A stretch of 64,000 nucleotides of DNA from Scenedesmus sp. ARA3 (lineage: Eukaryota > Chlorophyta > Chlorophyceae > Sphaeropleales > Scenedesmaceae): NCBI GenBank assembly GCA_004335835.1, contig RWJK01001720.1:5792-69791 (forward strand). The letters are read 5' to 3'. Shown here in pieces: positions 46,545 through 56,385 of this stretch. The notes under the pieces are model-generated. The model was given only the letters and a program-made list of their open reading frames with translations, ran no database searches and was not told the origin of the DNA. Each line of letters begins with the position of its first letter. Within the stretch, counting starts at the first letter, position 1. A program made the position numbers and the translations under genes.

Positions 46545-49500
46545 CTGATTGAACCCAACACCAAGCCCAGCGCCACTCACCAAAGCAGTAGCCGTAGGTG
46601 AGGGTCATCACCCATGTGCGGTAGTTGGTGATGGCCGCCTTCCATGTGCCCCAGGCGCTGCTCTTGCGCATGGCACTGCTCTTCTTCAGCGCCGCGTAGT
46701 TGCCATCTGGCATGTCTTGAGTGAAGGCCATGATGCAGATGGTGAGCAGCACCTGCAAGGCAGCAGAAAGCCAGGAAGGCCTGTTCAGGTAATTTTGCAA
46801 GGCTGCATGTCTTGCGTGATGGCCATGATGCAGATGGTGAGCAGCACCTGCAAGCCGGCCAGACAGGCGTGTAAGAAAGGTATTCTTGGTGTCGTCAGCA
46901 TCAGCTGGCTGCACGATGTTCAGCAGTTGGTAGTGCAGATGGACTTGCGCCATCTGGCGGGGAAGCTACAAGCTTCAGGTGTTACAGTGAAGCGACATGC
47001 TTGGTAACAGGCAGTAGACCCCTACTGCACAAGCCCAAATTATAAATTCATATATTAACTTAAAACAAATATTTTTCAACTTTGAAACAATGAGTATTCC
47101 TGGAAACAGCTGGGGCCGGAGCTCACACCTGGAAGGAGGCTGGAACGAAGAAGGCCCAGCGCCGTGCCAGGAAGGCGTGCACGTGTGGTTTTGGGTCTTA
47201 TCAACGGGCTGTTGACTGCGCAACACTGTCTAGCTCCATGAAGCATGTGCCAGCAGGCGCAGTACAACCTAGCACTCATCAGTGCAGATGCGGACGAAAG
47301 CACCATCAGGTCATTCAAAAATGGCCACAGCGCCGAACAGCCGAAGGCTTACACACCTGGAAGGAGGCTGGCACGAAGAAGGCCCAGCGCCATGCCTGGA
47401 ATGCGGGGGAGCTTGATGCCTTGATGCCGTCAAAGACCAGCGGCATGAGGAAGTGCGTGAAGCCGCCACCCATGTTGCCCTGCATTTGAAATGCATGGCA
47501 GAGAGGAAGTGTGCAGCAGAGTGAGCAAGATGATTTGCAGCAAAGAATAAGGCTCTTGAGAAAGCAGCTGATAGCTTGCAGCAGCGGCATGAGGAAGTGC
47601 GTGAAGCCGCCACCAATGTTGCCCTGCAGCGTGGGGAGGTAGCAGAACAACAGGCATATGTCACATGCATGTGGCATGTTAGGAGATGAGGGTCGAGAGT
47701 GCCCACCACCCAGGTACAGAGCAACATTCAATCACCACAACACTGACTCCAAAGTGTCAGGTGCCAGGCATGTGCACGGCATATTTGAGCCAACTCACCC
47801 AGCCTGCGGCCAGTGCGTTGGCCGTGTTCACCACCTTGGTGTTGAACATGGAGGTGACACCACACATAACAGCCACCACAGCTCGCAAGGTTCTGCGTAA
47901 TGTTGAGCCAACAACTCACCCAGCCTGCGGCTAGTGCGTTGGCCGTGCCCACGACCTTGGTGTTGAACATGGAGGTGCACCAAACAGTCGCTACAATGCC
48001 AAGACCCTCCCACAATGGTGCAGTATCAGCCGATAGCCAACAATTCGCCCAGCCTACGGCCAGCGCGTTGGCTGTGCCCACCACCTTGGTGTTAAACATG
48101 GAGGTGATACCACAAACAACAGCCGCCACAACTCGCAAGCTTCTGCGCAATGTTGACCCAGACACTCACCCAGCCTGCGGCCAGTGCGTTGGCCGTGCCG
48201 ACCACCTTGGCCTTGCAAATGCAGGTGCACAATACCATAACAACTGCCACAACCGACACATCTCATATCTGCATTGTATAGAGCCAAATACTCACCCAGC
48301 CTGCGGCCAGTGCATTGGCAGTGCCGACCACCTTGGTGTTGAACATGGAGGTGCACCAGAACTGGCAGGCCACAAAGGTAGCCAGGGAAAAGCCGATGAA
48401 CAGCCGGCTGATGATGAAGCCGGCCGCATTGGTGCACAGCGCGATGCAGTACACGGCCGGGGCGGTGAGGCCAATACAGAGGCCGATGCCAAAGCGGGGG
48501 CCGTAGGTGTCTGCAGGGGGTGAGGAGCAGGGAGGGGAGGGAGGCAGGGAGGGCAGAGCAAGCAGCAGGAGCGGCTGTGTTGTAACAAACCGCAGTTGGC
48601 GAGAAGAGGGGCAAACGGGCTTGTCTGGTTGTGTGCGCAGCCATGTGCGCAGGTTTAATTGAGTTGAAGCAAAATGCCCCCGCAACAGTGATGCATGCGA
48701 CAGAAGGCCGGTGAGACTGCTGCAGTGTCAATGCAGGTAGCAAGGCCAAGCATGCCGCCAGCTGCCATGCTGTTGCTTCTCATTTCTGCTCACCAACGAA
48801 ATTGCCCATGGCCACACGCGCAGCAATGGCTCCGCAAACTGCGGCAATGCCAGCATTGCTGCATACACACAGCAGACCAGCAGCAGTTGCAGTGTGAGCG
48901 CTGGTGCTGGTTGTTGTTCAGGACGTATGCGTGTCCAACAGTGTTTGCAAAGGGATTGCATGTGGATGCATGCAAGGAGAACATGTTGTGCTTAAAAATT
49001 GCAGCACTGACGTGGCCGTTCTGCGTTCTAACTGGCTACTGCATTGATCCAGTGCCGCACAGCTCTCAGTGCTGCAAAGGGCTGCAGCACTGCGAGCAGC
49101 GCTGCTGTAGCTGTTATCACTGCAGTGCAGCAGGGTACACTGTTACATACACCCAGCCATTGCAGTCAGCCTCATGGGCTACTGAGGCGCTGCTGGCATG
49201 CTGTGCATTGCTGTTGTTGCTTCTGCTTCTGCTGCTCACCCTAGGTCTGTCTTGGTGAGGTCGATGTTGTCGCGGATGACTGGCAGCAGCGCTGCTGGCG
49301 CAAAGGTGCTCACGAAAGCTGTGAGCAGCAGCAGGACATGGGCCAGAAGCAAGCAGCAACCGGAAACTTGAGAGATTGACCACAAATAAGTGACTGATAT
49401 GTTAAAGGCAGGCTCCATGTTGCTGTCACATGTGCAGTTGCCATAGCATGTGCCTGCCCACATGGGCACCATGTGATGCACGCCTGCATGCAGTGCTGGC

Positions 49501-49906
49501 ACTGCTGATCCCTGCCTGACTGACAGTGCATTAGTTCGCTGCATGCTTCAGCTATGAAACGGCATCGTTTCTAGGTCTTTTCAGTCGTCTGCCCAGTGCT
49601 CACCGGCAAAGAAGGCCAGCCATGACAGATGGAACGCTGGCATATGAGGGCGAGCGAAGTACCTGCAACGCACGGGATACAGCAACATCGATGAACCAGC
49701 TTGTTTGAAGCCAAAAACTCTGCATGAACAGGCGACACTCTTCGAAGGCACTGCGGCACCAGCAAAGGGTCCTGCTGTTGTCGCAGCATTGAAGGCGCTG
49801 CTTGCACTCACCAAGGCCGCATAATAGTGGCCTTGTGCTCTGTATCGACTGGCAGGGCGAACGAAGGGAAGTCGTCCTGCACTGCATCTTTGCCCATGAC
49901 GCCCAT
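44810..49906 (-). CDS. NRT2: High-affinity nitrate transporter, NRT2/NNP family
   Basis: Plasma-membrane proton/nitrate symporter of the major facilitator superfamily; in plants and algae NRT2 proteins usually need an NAR2 partner. Exons (sense order): 49812-49906, 49604-49662, 49240-49318, 48794-48858, 48296-48510, 47357-47479, 46581-46752, 46210-46305, 45280-45785, 44810-44950; all phases fit and give 516 residues, the usual NRT2 size. Landmarks: [12 protein letters not shown] and [12 protein letters not shown] at the N terminus, [35 protein letters not shown], first nitrate signature [30 protein letters not shown], second signature [12 protein letters not shown], and the typical end [12 protein letters not shown]. 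The conserved Arg in AARVAMG and in RPSGG, linked to nitrate binding in the family, are present. The start lies in an ACCATGG context. Nitrate and ammonium control is expected from the family, not seen in the sequence. Confidence 0.96.
46071..46120 (-). repeat. Copy of NRT2 exon 8 3' end and donor
   Basis: The exon 8 end (true end 46210; plus strand gatggctgccagcagcc) recurs about 130 bases downstream in the intron. The donor there reads GTAAGG. Confidence 0.8.
46508..46544. repeat. (CAG)12 tract in NRT2 intron 7
   Basis: A pure triplet run, CTG on the sense strand, inside the intron between NRT2 exons 7 and 8. A shorter run (46311-46329) abuts the exon 8 acceptor. Confidence 0.9.
46806..46856 (-). 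repeat. Copy of NRT2 exon 7 5' end and acceptor
   Basis: Exon 7 begins at 46752 with [15 protein letters not shown]. The same start ([14 protein letters not shown]) with a TTGCAG acceptor lies about 100 bases upstream in the transcript. Confidence 0.85.
47121..47172 (-). repeat. Copy of NRT2 exon 6 3' end and donor
   Basis: The exon 6 end (true end 47357; sense [10 protein letters not shown] then GTGTGT) recurs about 235 bases downstream, with GTGTGA as donor. Confidence 0.85.
47580..47636 (-). repeat. Copy of NRT2 exon 6 5' end and acceptor
   Basis: Exon 6 starts at 47479 with [15 protein letters not shown] copy ([14 protein letters not shown]) with a CTGCAG acceptor lies about 155 bases upstream in the transcript. 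It would encode part of the nitrate signature if spliced in. Confidence 0.87.
47795..48235 (-). repeat. Four tandem copies of NRT2 exon 5 3' end and donor
   Basis: The true exon 5 ends at 48296 (sense NALAAGW then GTGAGT). Copies of about 65 bases (plus strand cagcctgcggccagtgcgtt and variants) lie at 48170-48235, 48050-48110, 47917-47985 and 47800-47860, spaced roughly 120 bases apart. Three keep GTGAGT; the one at 48050 has lost the GT. A similar spacer is repeated with them. Confidence 0.92.
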
Positions 49907-51056
49907 GGTGGCTGTGTCTGCAGCAAGCTTCCTTGAAAAGGTTTAGGAAAGGAAAGTGGCTCGACGATCTATACAATGGCGGGCTTGCAAGTACAGATAT
50001 AGGAGCCATGTGATGTAGTGGAGCGATCATGTGACCCATGTGCCCGTGTTACTCCAAGAGTCCAGCACTCAAGGGGCACGCCGACAGTTGACTTTCAGGA
50101 CTTGAACAGCCATTTTATGTGTAATAAATTATAAAAACATGTTGGGTGGCTGATGCGAAGCCAGTGCGGGTTATGGGTTCAGCGCCTGTGCAAGGGGGCG
50201 GTCCCTGCCACGACATTCAACCACAGGCCCTAGCATTGAGGCATCTATTCAGTAGCAACAAGGAATATCTGATGTCATCTGTTGAGCGACGAAAAAGCAA
50301 TCATTTCAATGTGACACGACCCTGAAGAGAGTGACTGCCAACTGGCAGTATTGCGGCATTATAGCCACAAAAAAGCCGCTCTGCTGTGTTCAAACAGCAT
50401 GAAAGGGCCGAAAAGGTCTTGAAAAACCGATGTGTTGCATTCCTGCAAGCTGGCATTGCAAACACTGCTCCGGGAGCATCCATCTGCAACTGTATGAATT
50501 TGTTCCCTTTACAGATGCTGCTGCTAATTTGGCTCTTGTATCTTACTATTGCGGAACATACCCAAGAACCAGTAGCAATTGCGTCCGATCCTGCGGCACA
50601 AGTTGGATCGCAAGCGCTGATGAGACGTGCACGTTGACTGCAAGCAGTGGTCAGTAACCTATTCGCTGATTACAGCCGGCGATAGCAGTTATATAGTAGA
50701 GAAAAGTCTTCAATTCTCTGAGAATATATCCACATATAATCATTTCTGTTCAAATCAGTCGACCTGCTCGAGCCGTAACGACGGGCGTCAGTTTTTAACG
50801 TACTGCCTGACTGCCGCAAGAACCACTGGGGGCTGTGATACTCTGATACAGCTATTGTTCAATTTCAGATGTAACCTCGATCGTTTTCTGAGTCAGTTTG
50901 TTGCTCGGACGGGCGAACAAAGTGTGAAAATACCTTGCAGCATTGTCTGTCTTGGAACAGTGGCTGCAGTTGGATAAACTCAAGCAGACAAAACTCGAAG
51001 TGCTGCTTTGTAGTTTGCAAGCGCCAGAGTTGTCCAATATCGCAGCAGCAACAGCC
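49907..51056. promoter_or_regulatory. Divergent promoter region between NRT2 and amylase
   Basis: About 1.15 kb separates the two start codons. On the minus strand a TATAATT lies at 50127-50133, 221 bases before the NRT2 start. On the plus strand TATATAG lies near 50690, about 365 bases before the amylase start. No gene is seen between them. Confidence 0.45.
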
Positions 51057-54000
51057 ATGAGGGCTGCTATCGCCTGCCTGCTGGTGCTGGCGGGACTGCA
51101 GGCCACAGTTCTGGCTGCAGATGCAGATGCATGGAAGTCGCAGGTCATTTATTTCTTGCTCACGGATCGCTTCGCCCAGACACCAGGCACCACTCCTGGT
51201 GGACCATGCAGACTGACCAACTGGAACAACGGTGAGGACGGCCTGCAGGCTTCCGTTTACATCTAATGGCATCCAAATGTTAAACAGAAAGCAATCGCTC
51301 CTAGTTGTTTGGCGGAGGGCGTACTTCAGCAGTGTACTGTCCACCGGCCGAAGAGTTCGTTGAGTGATACTGATCGATTCGCAGCACCCAGAGCAGCAAT
51401 GTTGCATTGACTCAACACTTTAGGTTTTAAATAGCAACCAATTGCTGGCCAGTGGGAAGGACAACGAGTTCGCAAGGCATGCCAACACCGTACTGCTACA
51501 CTCTGCTGCTGCTTCAGCTACCTGCGTTCTCACACAAAGTCCTGTTGTTGCTGCTGTTTCACATTGCTACAGGTACCTGGTAAGTTTAGGTAGCAACTCG
51601 AGTCAGCCAACAACCGCAATTGCAGCTGCTGTCACGCCAGCTCTGCCATGCTCAGCATTGCTGAGGTGCAGCAAGCTCAAAATCCAGTGCAGGAGGCCGC
51701 CTTCAGTCAACTCTATTCCGCAGTAGCACCAGCAAATCCTTCCCTCCCGACTTAACACTGACGTTACACCTGTACTTAACAAGCACAGCAGAAGGCGCAG
51801 CTGACCGCCAGCAACTGTTCTCTGCTGCAGGGCTGGCATCACCAGCAAGCTTGACTACCTGAAAGACATGGGCATGACAGCGGTGCGTGTGTCAACCCTT
51901 GGTTTCATTGAACACATGTGAAGGTGCACTGGTTTCAGACCTTATTGCGCTGCAGCAGCATAGAACCTCCTGTCTTGGTGTGGATCAGCGCCCTGGCGGC
52001 TGCTGCAGCCACAGCAGTGGTGGCAGCAGCAGCAGTTGAAGCTGGTGTTCCAACACGACAACAATCAAGCAATGCTGCACTGCACATGTATGCATGCTGC
52101 TGCTGCAGATCTGGATCACGCCCATCCCTGTGCAAGTGGATGGCGAATTCTTCGGGGAGACTGGCTACCACGGTGCGTGGCAGCAGCAGGCAGCCTGGCA
52201 GCAGCAGCAGCAGCAGCAGCCTGGCGGCAACTGGCCCTTTGCATATTTTGAAGGCAGCAGGCACAGCCAGCCAGCTGCGCAGCACTTCGATTTATCAGCA
52301 TCGATGTACTGGTGTGCCGGGCCCTGCTGTAGCGCGAAGGTCGTGCATGTGGCTACCATTGGCGCTAGGCTGGAGCTGCACCAGCTGCTGCTGGTGGTTA
52401 ACTTGGTGTGTGGTTTGCCGATCTTGCTGGGAAAATGTGTGTTTGTGATTGATTGATTGGTTAATTTATTGCTGCTGCAGGCTACTGGGCGAAGGACCTG
52501 TCCAGCACTGATGTGGACCCACACTTTGGATCTGAGCAGGACCTGAAGACCCTCATCGCCACAGCACGCAAGAAGGGTGAGTGAAGTGACAGATGAGCTG
52601 CTACAGACAGGCACAGCCGCTGGTTTGGCAAACCTTCTTTGGTTAGAGGGGCAGTCAGTGGTTCACCTACCACAAGTCTTCGCAACCTTCTTCAGCATGC
52701 AGTGCATACTGCTGTTGCTGATCTTGGGGTAGCCGCATATGCTGTCAATACAACACATCACCTTGCACTTTGCGAATGTCTTTGCTTGACACTGTAACAA
52801 GCAATCTTATGCTTACACCCTCACCTTGCCAACTCCCGCACGCATCATGACCATGCTTGATGTGGTGGGCAACCTCGTGGGCCACTCCTTGTGTTGAGCA
52901 CATGCTGTCATGTGTTACATAACATGTGTTACATGCTGCTACGTGTCCTGCACGCAACATGACCATGCTCAATGTGGTGGGCAACCACGTCGGCCGCTCC
53001 TTGTGTTGAGCACATGCTGTCGTGTGTTACATAACATGTGTTACATGCTGCTACGTGTCCTGCAGGCATCATGACCATGCTGGATGTGGTGGGAAACCAC
53101 GTGGGCCACTCCCGCAGCAACAGCTTCGCCGACATAACACCATTCAACAAGCCCGAGCACTACCACAAATGCATCCCCGGCTGCGACCAGTGGTGCAGCA
53201 TCCCGCAGCACGCCTACGAGTCGCGGCCGCAGAACCAGACGCTGATCGAGCAGTGCCGGCTGCAGAGCCTGCCGGATCTGAACCAGAGCGTGCCGTTTGT
53301 GAGGGAGCAGCTGCTGAGCTGGTTGGACCGCACGCTGCAGAAGTATGACTTTGATGGGCTGCGCGTGGACACTGTGAAGCACGTGGGCGTGGTGAGTTGC
53401 GGGTGCAAATGGGGGTGCCGTTGAAGGGCTTGGAGGGTGCAGCAGCCTGTCACGCTGCAGAGTATGACTTGACAGGCTACTCGTCGACACTTTCAAGCAC
53501 GTGGGCATGGTGAGTGTGGGGCCTACCTGGGGGTGTAGGGTTTGGGGGTTGGCACACCAGACAATAGCATGTCAGCTAGGCTTGAAGGATTGGCGCACTG
53601 TGTCCAGGTGGCTGCAGCTGCTTGATACCCTAACGAGGCAGCTGTTGCCTAAGACACAGCAAGTTGAGCGCCGCCTCCCTACTGCATAGATTTGCCGCAA
53701 ACGGCACAATGCTGTCGCTGCACTATCAGCTGGACTTCAGTGCCGTGCTGTGTGGTATCTCTGTGCCCGCCTTCATCGTTTGCAGGACTTCTGGCGCGAG
53801 TGGACCAAAGTGGGCAAGCGCTTCACGCTAGGCGAGGTGCTGAATGGCGATGCGTCCACGCTGATCAAGTACGTGCAGGGCCCGGAGCCGGCCATGAACA
53901 GCTTGCTCAACTTCCCGCTCTACTACGCGCTGGCCAACGTGTTTGTGCACAAGCAGGGCATGGAGCAGTGAGTATGACTCGTACTGTATGAGGGGCTGGG

Positions 54001-56385
54001 GTGGGGAGAGGGCGGTTATGTGCACTACTGCACAGTACTGTGCAGACAATTGCGCGCAGCAGTGTGCCAACGTGTTTCGTGCACAAGCGGGGCTTGGAGC
54101 AGTGAGTGCAGATTGCTGGGAAGACTGTTCACCTGTGTTGCATTTGAGATGATGCGGCGGTGTTGGTAGCCGGCGGCTCGTGTGCCCAGTGTGAAATGGC
54201 TGGGTAACGCGTTGGTGCGCAAGCAGGGCGTGGAACAATGAGTATGCGGGCCTGGGGTTGGGTGGGGTGGGGGGTGTGTGCATCGTGCAGCATGGCTAGC
54301 AGCAGCATGCCAGCTTGTTCATGCGCAAGCAGGGCGTGCAGCAGTGAGTGCGGAACGAGCGTGCCGCTGCATTCTTTCCAGAGACATATGCTCATTTTGA
54401 CATGCCACCACCTCCTGCAACTCAGCCCCCACCTAACCCACACCCCTGCCCTGCCTGGTGTGCCTCTTCTGTCTACATACAGGCTGGCCACTGAGCGTGC
54501 AGCAGAGTACAAGCTGCTGGGCCCAGAGGTTGTTTCCACGATGGGCAACTTCATTGACAACCACGACGTGCCCCGCTTCCTCACGCAGCAGCCCGACGAC
54601 GCACTCCTGCGTAACGCGCTGACGTGGATTTTGCTGGCGGACGGCATGCCGGTAATCTACTACGGGACCGGCTCGGAAATGACCGGCAGCGTGCAGCACG
54701 GCGGCAACCGGAACTGCCTGTGGGAGCAGGGCTATAACGAATCCAACCCTACTTTTCAGACAATTAGCAGGCTGGCCAAGTGAGTAGCAGCAGCATGGGC
54801 TGGCAGGCATGGTTTGGCTGCTGAGTGTTGTTTGATTGGTTTGTGCACCTGCTTAGTGGTGCAGAGGCTGCATATATTCCTTCTGCACTTCCCTGTATCA
54901 TTCTGCACCTCCCCTAAACTGTGTCTTGTGTTATCGTGTTGTGCTGTTTGTGTCCTGCCACAACAGCTTCCGCCTCAGCCACAAGCTTTGGAAGCAGCCC
55001 GAGCAGACGCTAGCAGCCACGCCCGACTGCTATGTGTACTCGCGCGGACCCAACATGCTCGTCGTGACCACCAACGGCGGCAGCGGCAGCGCCAACACCT
55101 GCAGCGTGCAGCTGCCGGCCAGCTCTATGCTGATGGATAATGGTGTGTCTGCTGTGCACGACCTGCTGGCGATGAGCACGGTGAGTGGCGTGCAGCAGCA
55201 GCAGCGTATGAGACTGGCCTGTGCACACGCTGTATACACCACAGCAATAGATGATGATGATGGCGGCGCGCCGGCTGTGCACAACCTGCTGGCGATGAGC
55301 ACGGTAAGTGGTGTGCAAGAACGGCAGCAGCAGGCTTTGAGATTAGCCCAGGCACGTGCTGTCCATAGCGCAGCGATAGATAATGATGGCGGCGTGTCTG
55401 CTGTGCACGACCTGCTAGCAATGAGCACGGTAATGGTGTGCAGCAGCAGCAGCCTTTGAATTCAGCCTATACACATATGTGTGGGACAAGAATGTTTCAG
55501 CAACAGTGTGAACAGGTGAAGCCTCTGCAGCGCTGCCGAACGACAAACGTATCATCCTTAATGTCAACGTTTTTCTTTGCTTGCATGTGGCATGCCGGTG
55601 TTGGTTGCTGCTGCAGGGCCACAACAGCGGCCTCGTGTTGTACCCCACCACGCGCCGCCATACCATTCAAATGCCGGGTGGCAGCCCCCGCGTGCTGTCC
55701 AGCTCATACTGTATATTTAACCCACAGTTCTGTCCTGTTTTTGTCGTGTGACCGCGGCTGTAGCTGCTGCAGGGCCATGAGAGCAGCCTGGTGTGGTACA
55801 GCAGTCACACAGCATACTGCAATTCAGTGAAAACATACATACTCATCATGCTGCTGCTGCTGATTTACAAATTGTTGGTTGCTGCTGCAGGGCCACGAAA
55901 GCGGGCTCGTGTGGTACCCCACCTCGCGACGCCTCACAATCCATATGCCAGGCGGCAGCCCCCGCGTGTTGTCCAGCTCATACTGTATGTATAACCCACT
56001 GTTTTGTCATGTTGTTGTCGTGCCACTGCCGCTAGATGCTGCAGGGCCATGAGAGCAGCCTGGTGTGATTCAACAGTCACAAAGTATGCTGCAACTCTGT
56101 GAAACGTACATACTCATCATGCTGCTGCTGCTGCTGCTTCAAACGCTGCAGGGCCACGACAGCGGGCTCGTGTGGTACCCAACCACGCGCCGCCTCACAA
56201 TCCACATGCCAGGCGGCAGCCCCCGAGTGCTGTCCAGCTCGCCAGCCAGCCCAACCAGCCTAGAGCAGTCCGCAGCAGCACAGCACAGCATCAGTGCCGC
56301 ACCACCCACCAGTGCGGCGAGCGCCGGCACGATCTCTGGAGTGCTGGCCGCGCTCGCGCTGTTTGTGGCGATGCTGCTGCTGTGA
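51057..56385 (+). CDS. Secreted GH13 alpha-amylase (fungal type) with GPI-type C terminus
   Basis: Hydrolyses internal alpha-1,4 bonds of starch. Exons 51057-51231, 51573-51579, 51831-51882, 52109-52172, 52481-52576, 53066-53391, 53786-53967, 54483-54779, 54967-55180 and 56152-56385 give 548 residues, with all phases consistent. A signal peptide (MRAAIACLLVLAGLQATVLA) leads into SQVIYFLLTDRFAQ. The four GH13 regions are present: DVVGNHV, GLRVDTVKH (nucleophile Asp), LGEVLNGD (acid/base Glu) and FIDNHDVPRF (third acidic residue). The order resembles Taka-amylase-like enzymes (ITSKLDYLKDMGMTAIWITP, GYWAKDL). After the barrel a short beta domain ends in a Ser/Ala/Pro linker and a hydrophobic tail with no basic residue after it (SGVLAALALFVAMLLL), as in GPI-anchored proteins. 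The family YCGGTW motif is shortened to GTW. A role on external polysaccharide is inferred. Confidence 0.93.
51573..51579 (+). other. 7-nt microexon of the amylase
   Basis: GTACCTG lies between acceptor ctacag and donor gtaagt. It takes phase 1 to phase 2 and supplies the GT and part of W in the conserved GTW motif. Without it exons 1 and 3 are out of frame. Confidence 0.8.
52836..53010 (+). repeat. Two copies of amylase exon 6 5' end
   Basis: Exon 6 starts at 53066 (IMTMLDVVGNHVGHS). Copies of its first 50 bases begin near 52843 and 52955, each followed by ccttgtgttgagcacatgctgt. Both lack the AG acceptor (gcacgc instead of gcaggc), so they are probably dead. Confidence 0.87.
53448..53516 (+). 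repeat. Copy of amylase exon 6 3' end and donor
   Basis: The exon 6 end, including the nucleophile motif DNA, recurs as cacgctgcagagtatgactt onward with small deletions, then gtgggcatg followed by GTGAGT. It is 125 bases downstream of the true end at 53391. Confidence 0.85.
54060..54352 (+). repeat. Three copies of amylase exon 7 3' end and donor
   Basis: The true end at 53967 reads cacaagcagggcatggagca then GTGAGT. Copies at about 54081-54108, 54211-54247 and 54318-54352 keep caagcggggcttggagca, caagcagggcgtggaaca and caagcagggcgtgcagca. The first and third retain GTGAGT; the second reads ATGAGT. Confidence 0.88.
55264..55436 (+). repeat. Two copies of amylase exon 9 3' end and donor
   Basis: The true exon 9 ends at 55180 (AVHDLLAMST then GTGAGT). 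Copies at 55270-55308 and 55396-55436 keep the same codons (AVHNLLAMST and AVHDLLAMST) with donors GTAAGT and GTAATG. Spacing is about 125 bases. Confidence 0.88.
55617..56070 (+). repeat. Four copies of amylase last-exon 5' end and acceptor
   Basis: The true last exon begins at 56152 (GHDSGLVWYPTTRRLTIHMP). Upstream acceptors open similar pieces at 55617 and 55891 (long copies, about 100 bases) and at 55773 and 56045 (short copies, GHESSLVW). Long and short copies alternate, so the unit is a dimer of about 270 bases. All four keep CTGCAG. Confidence 0.92.
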
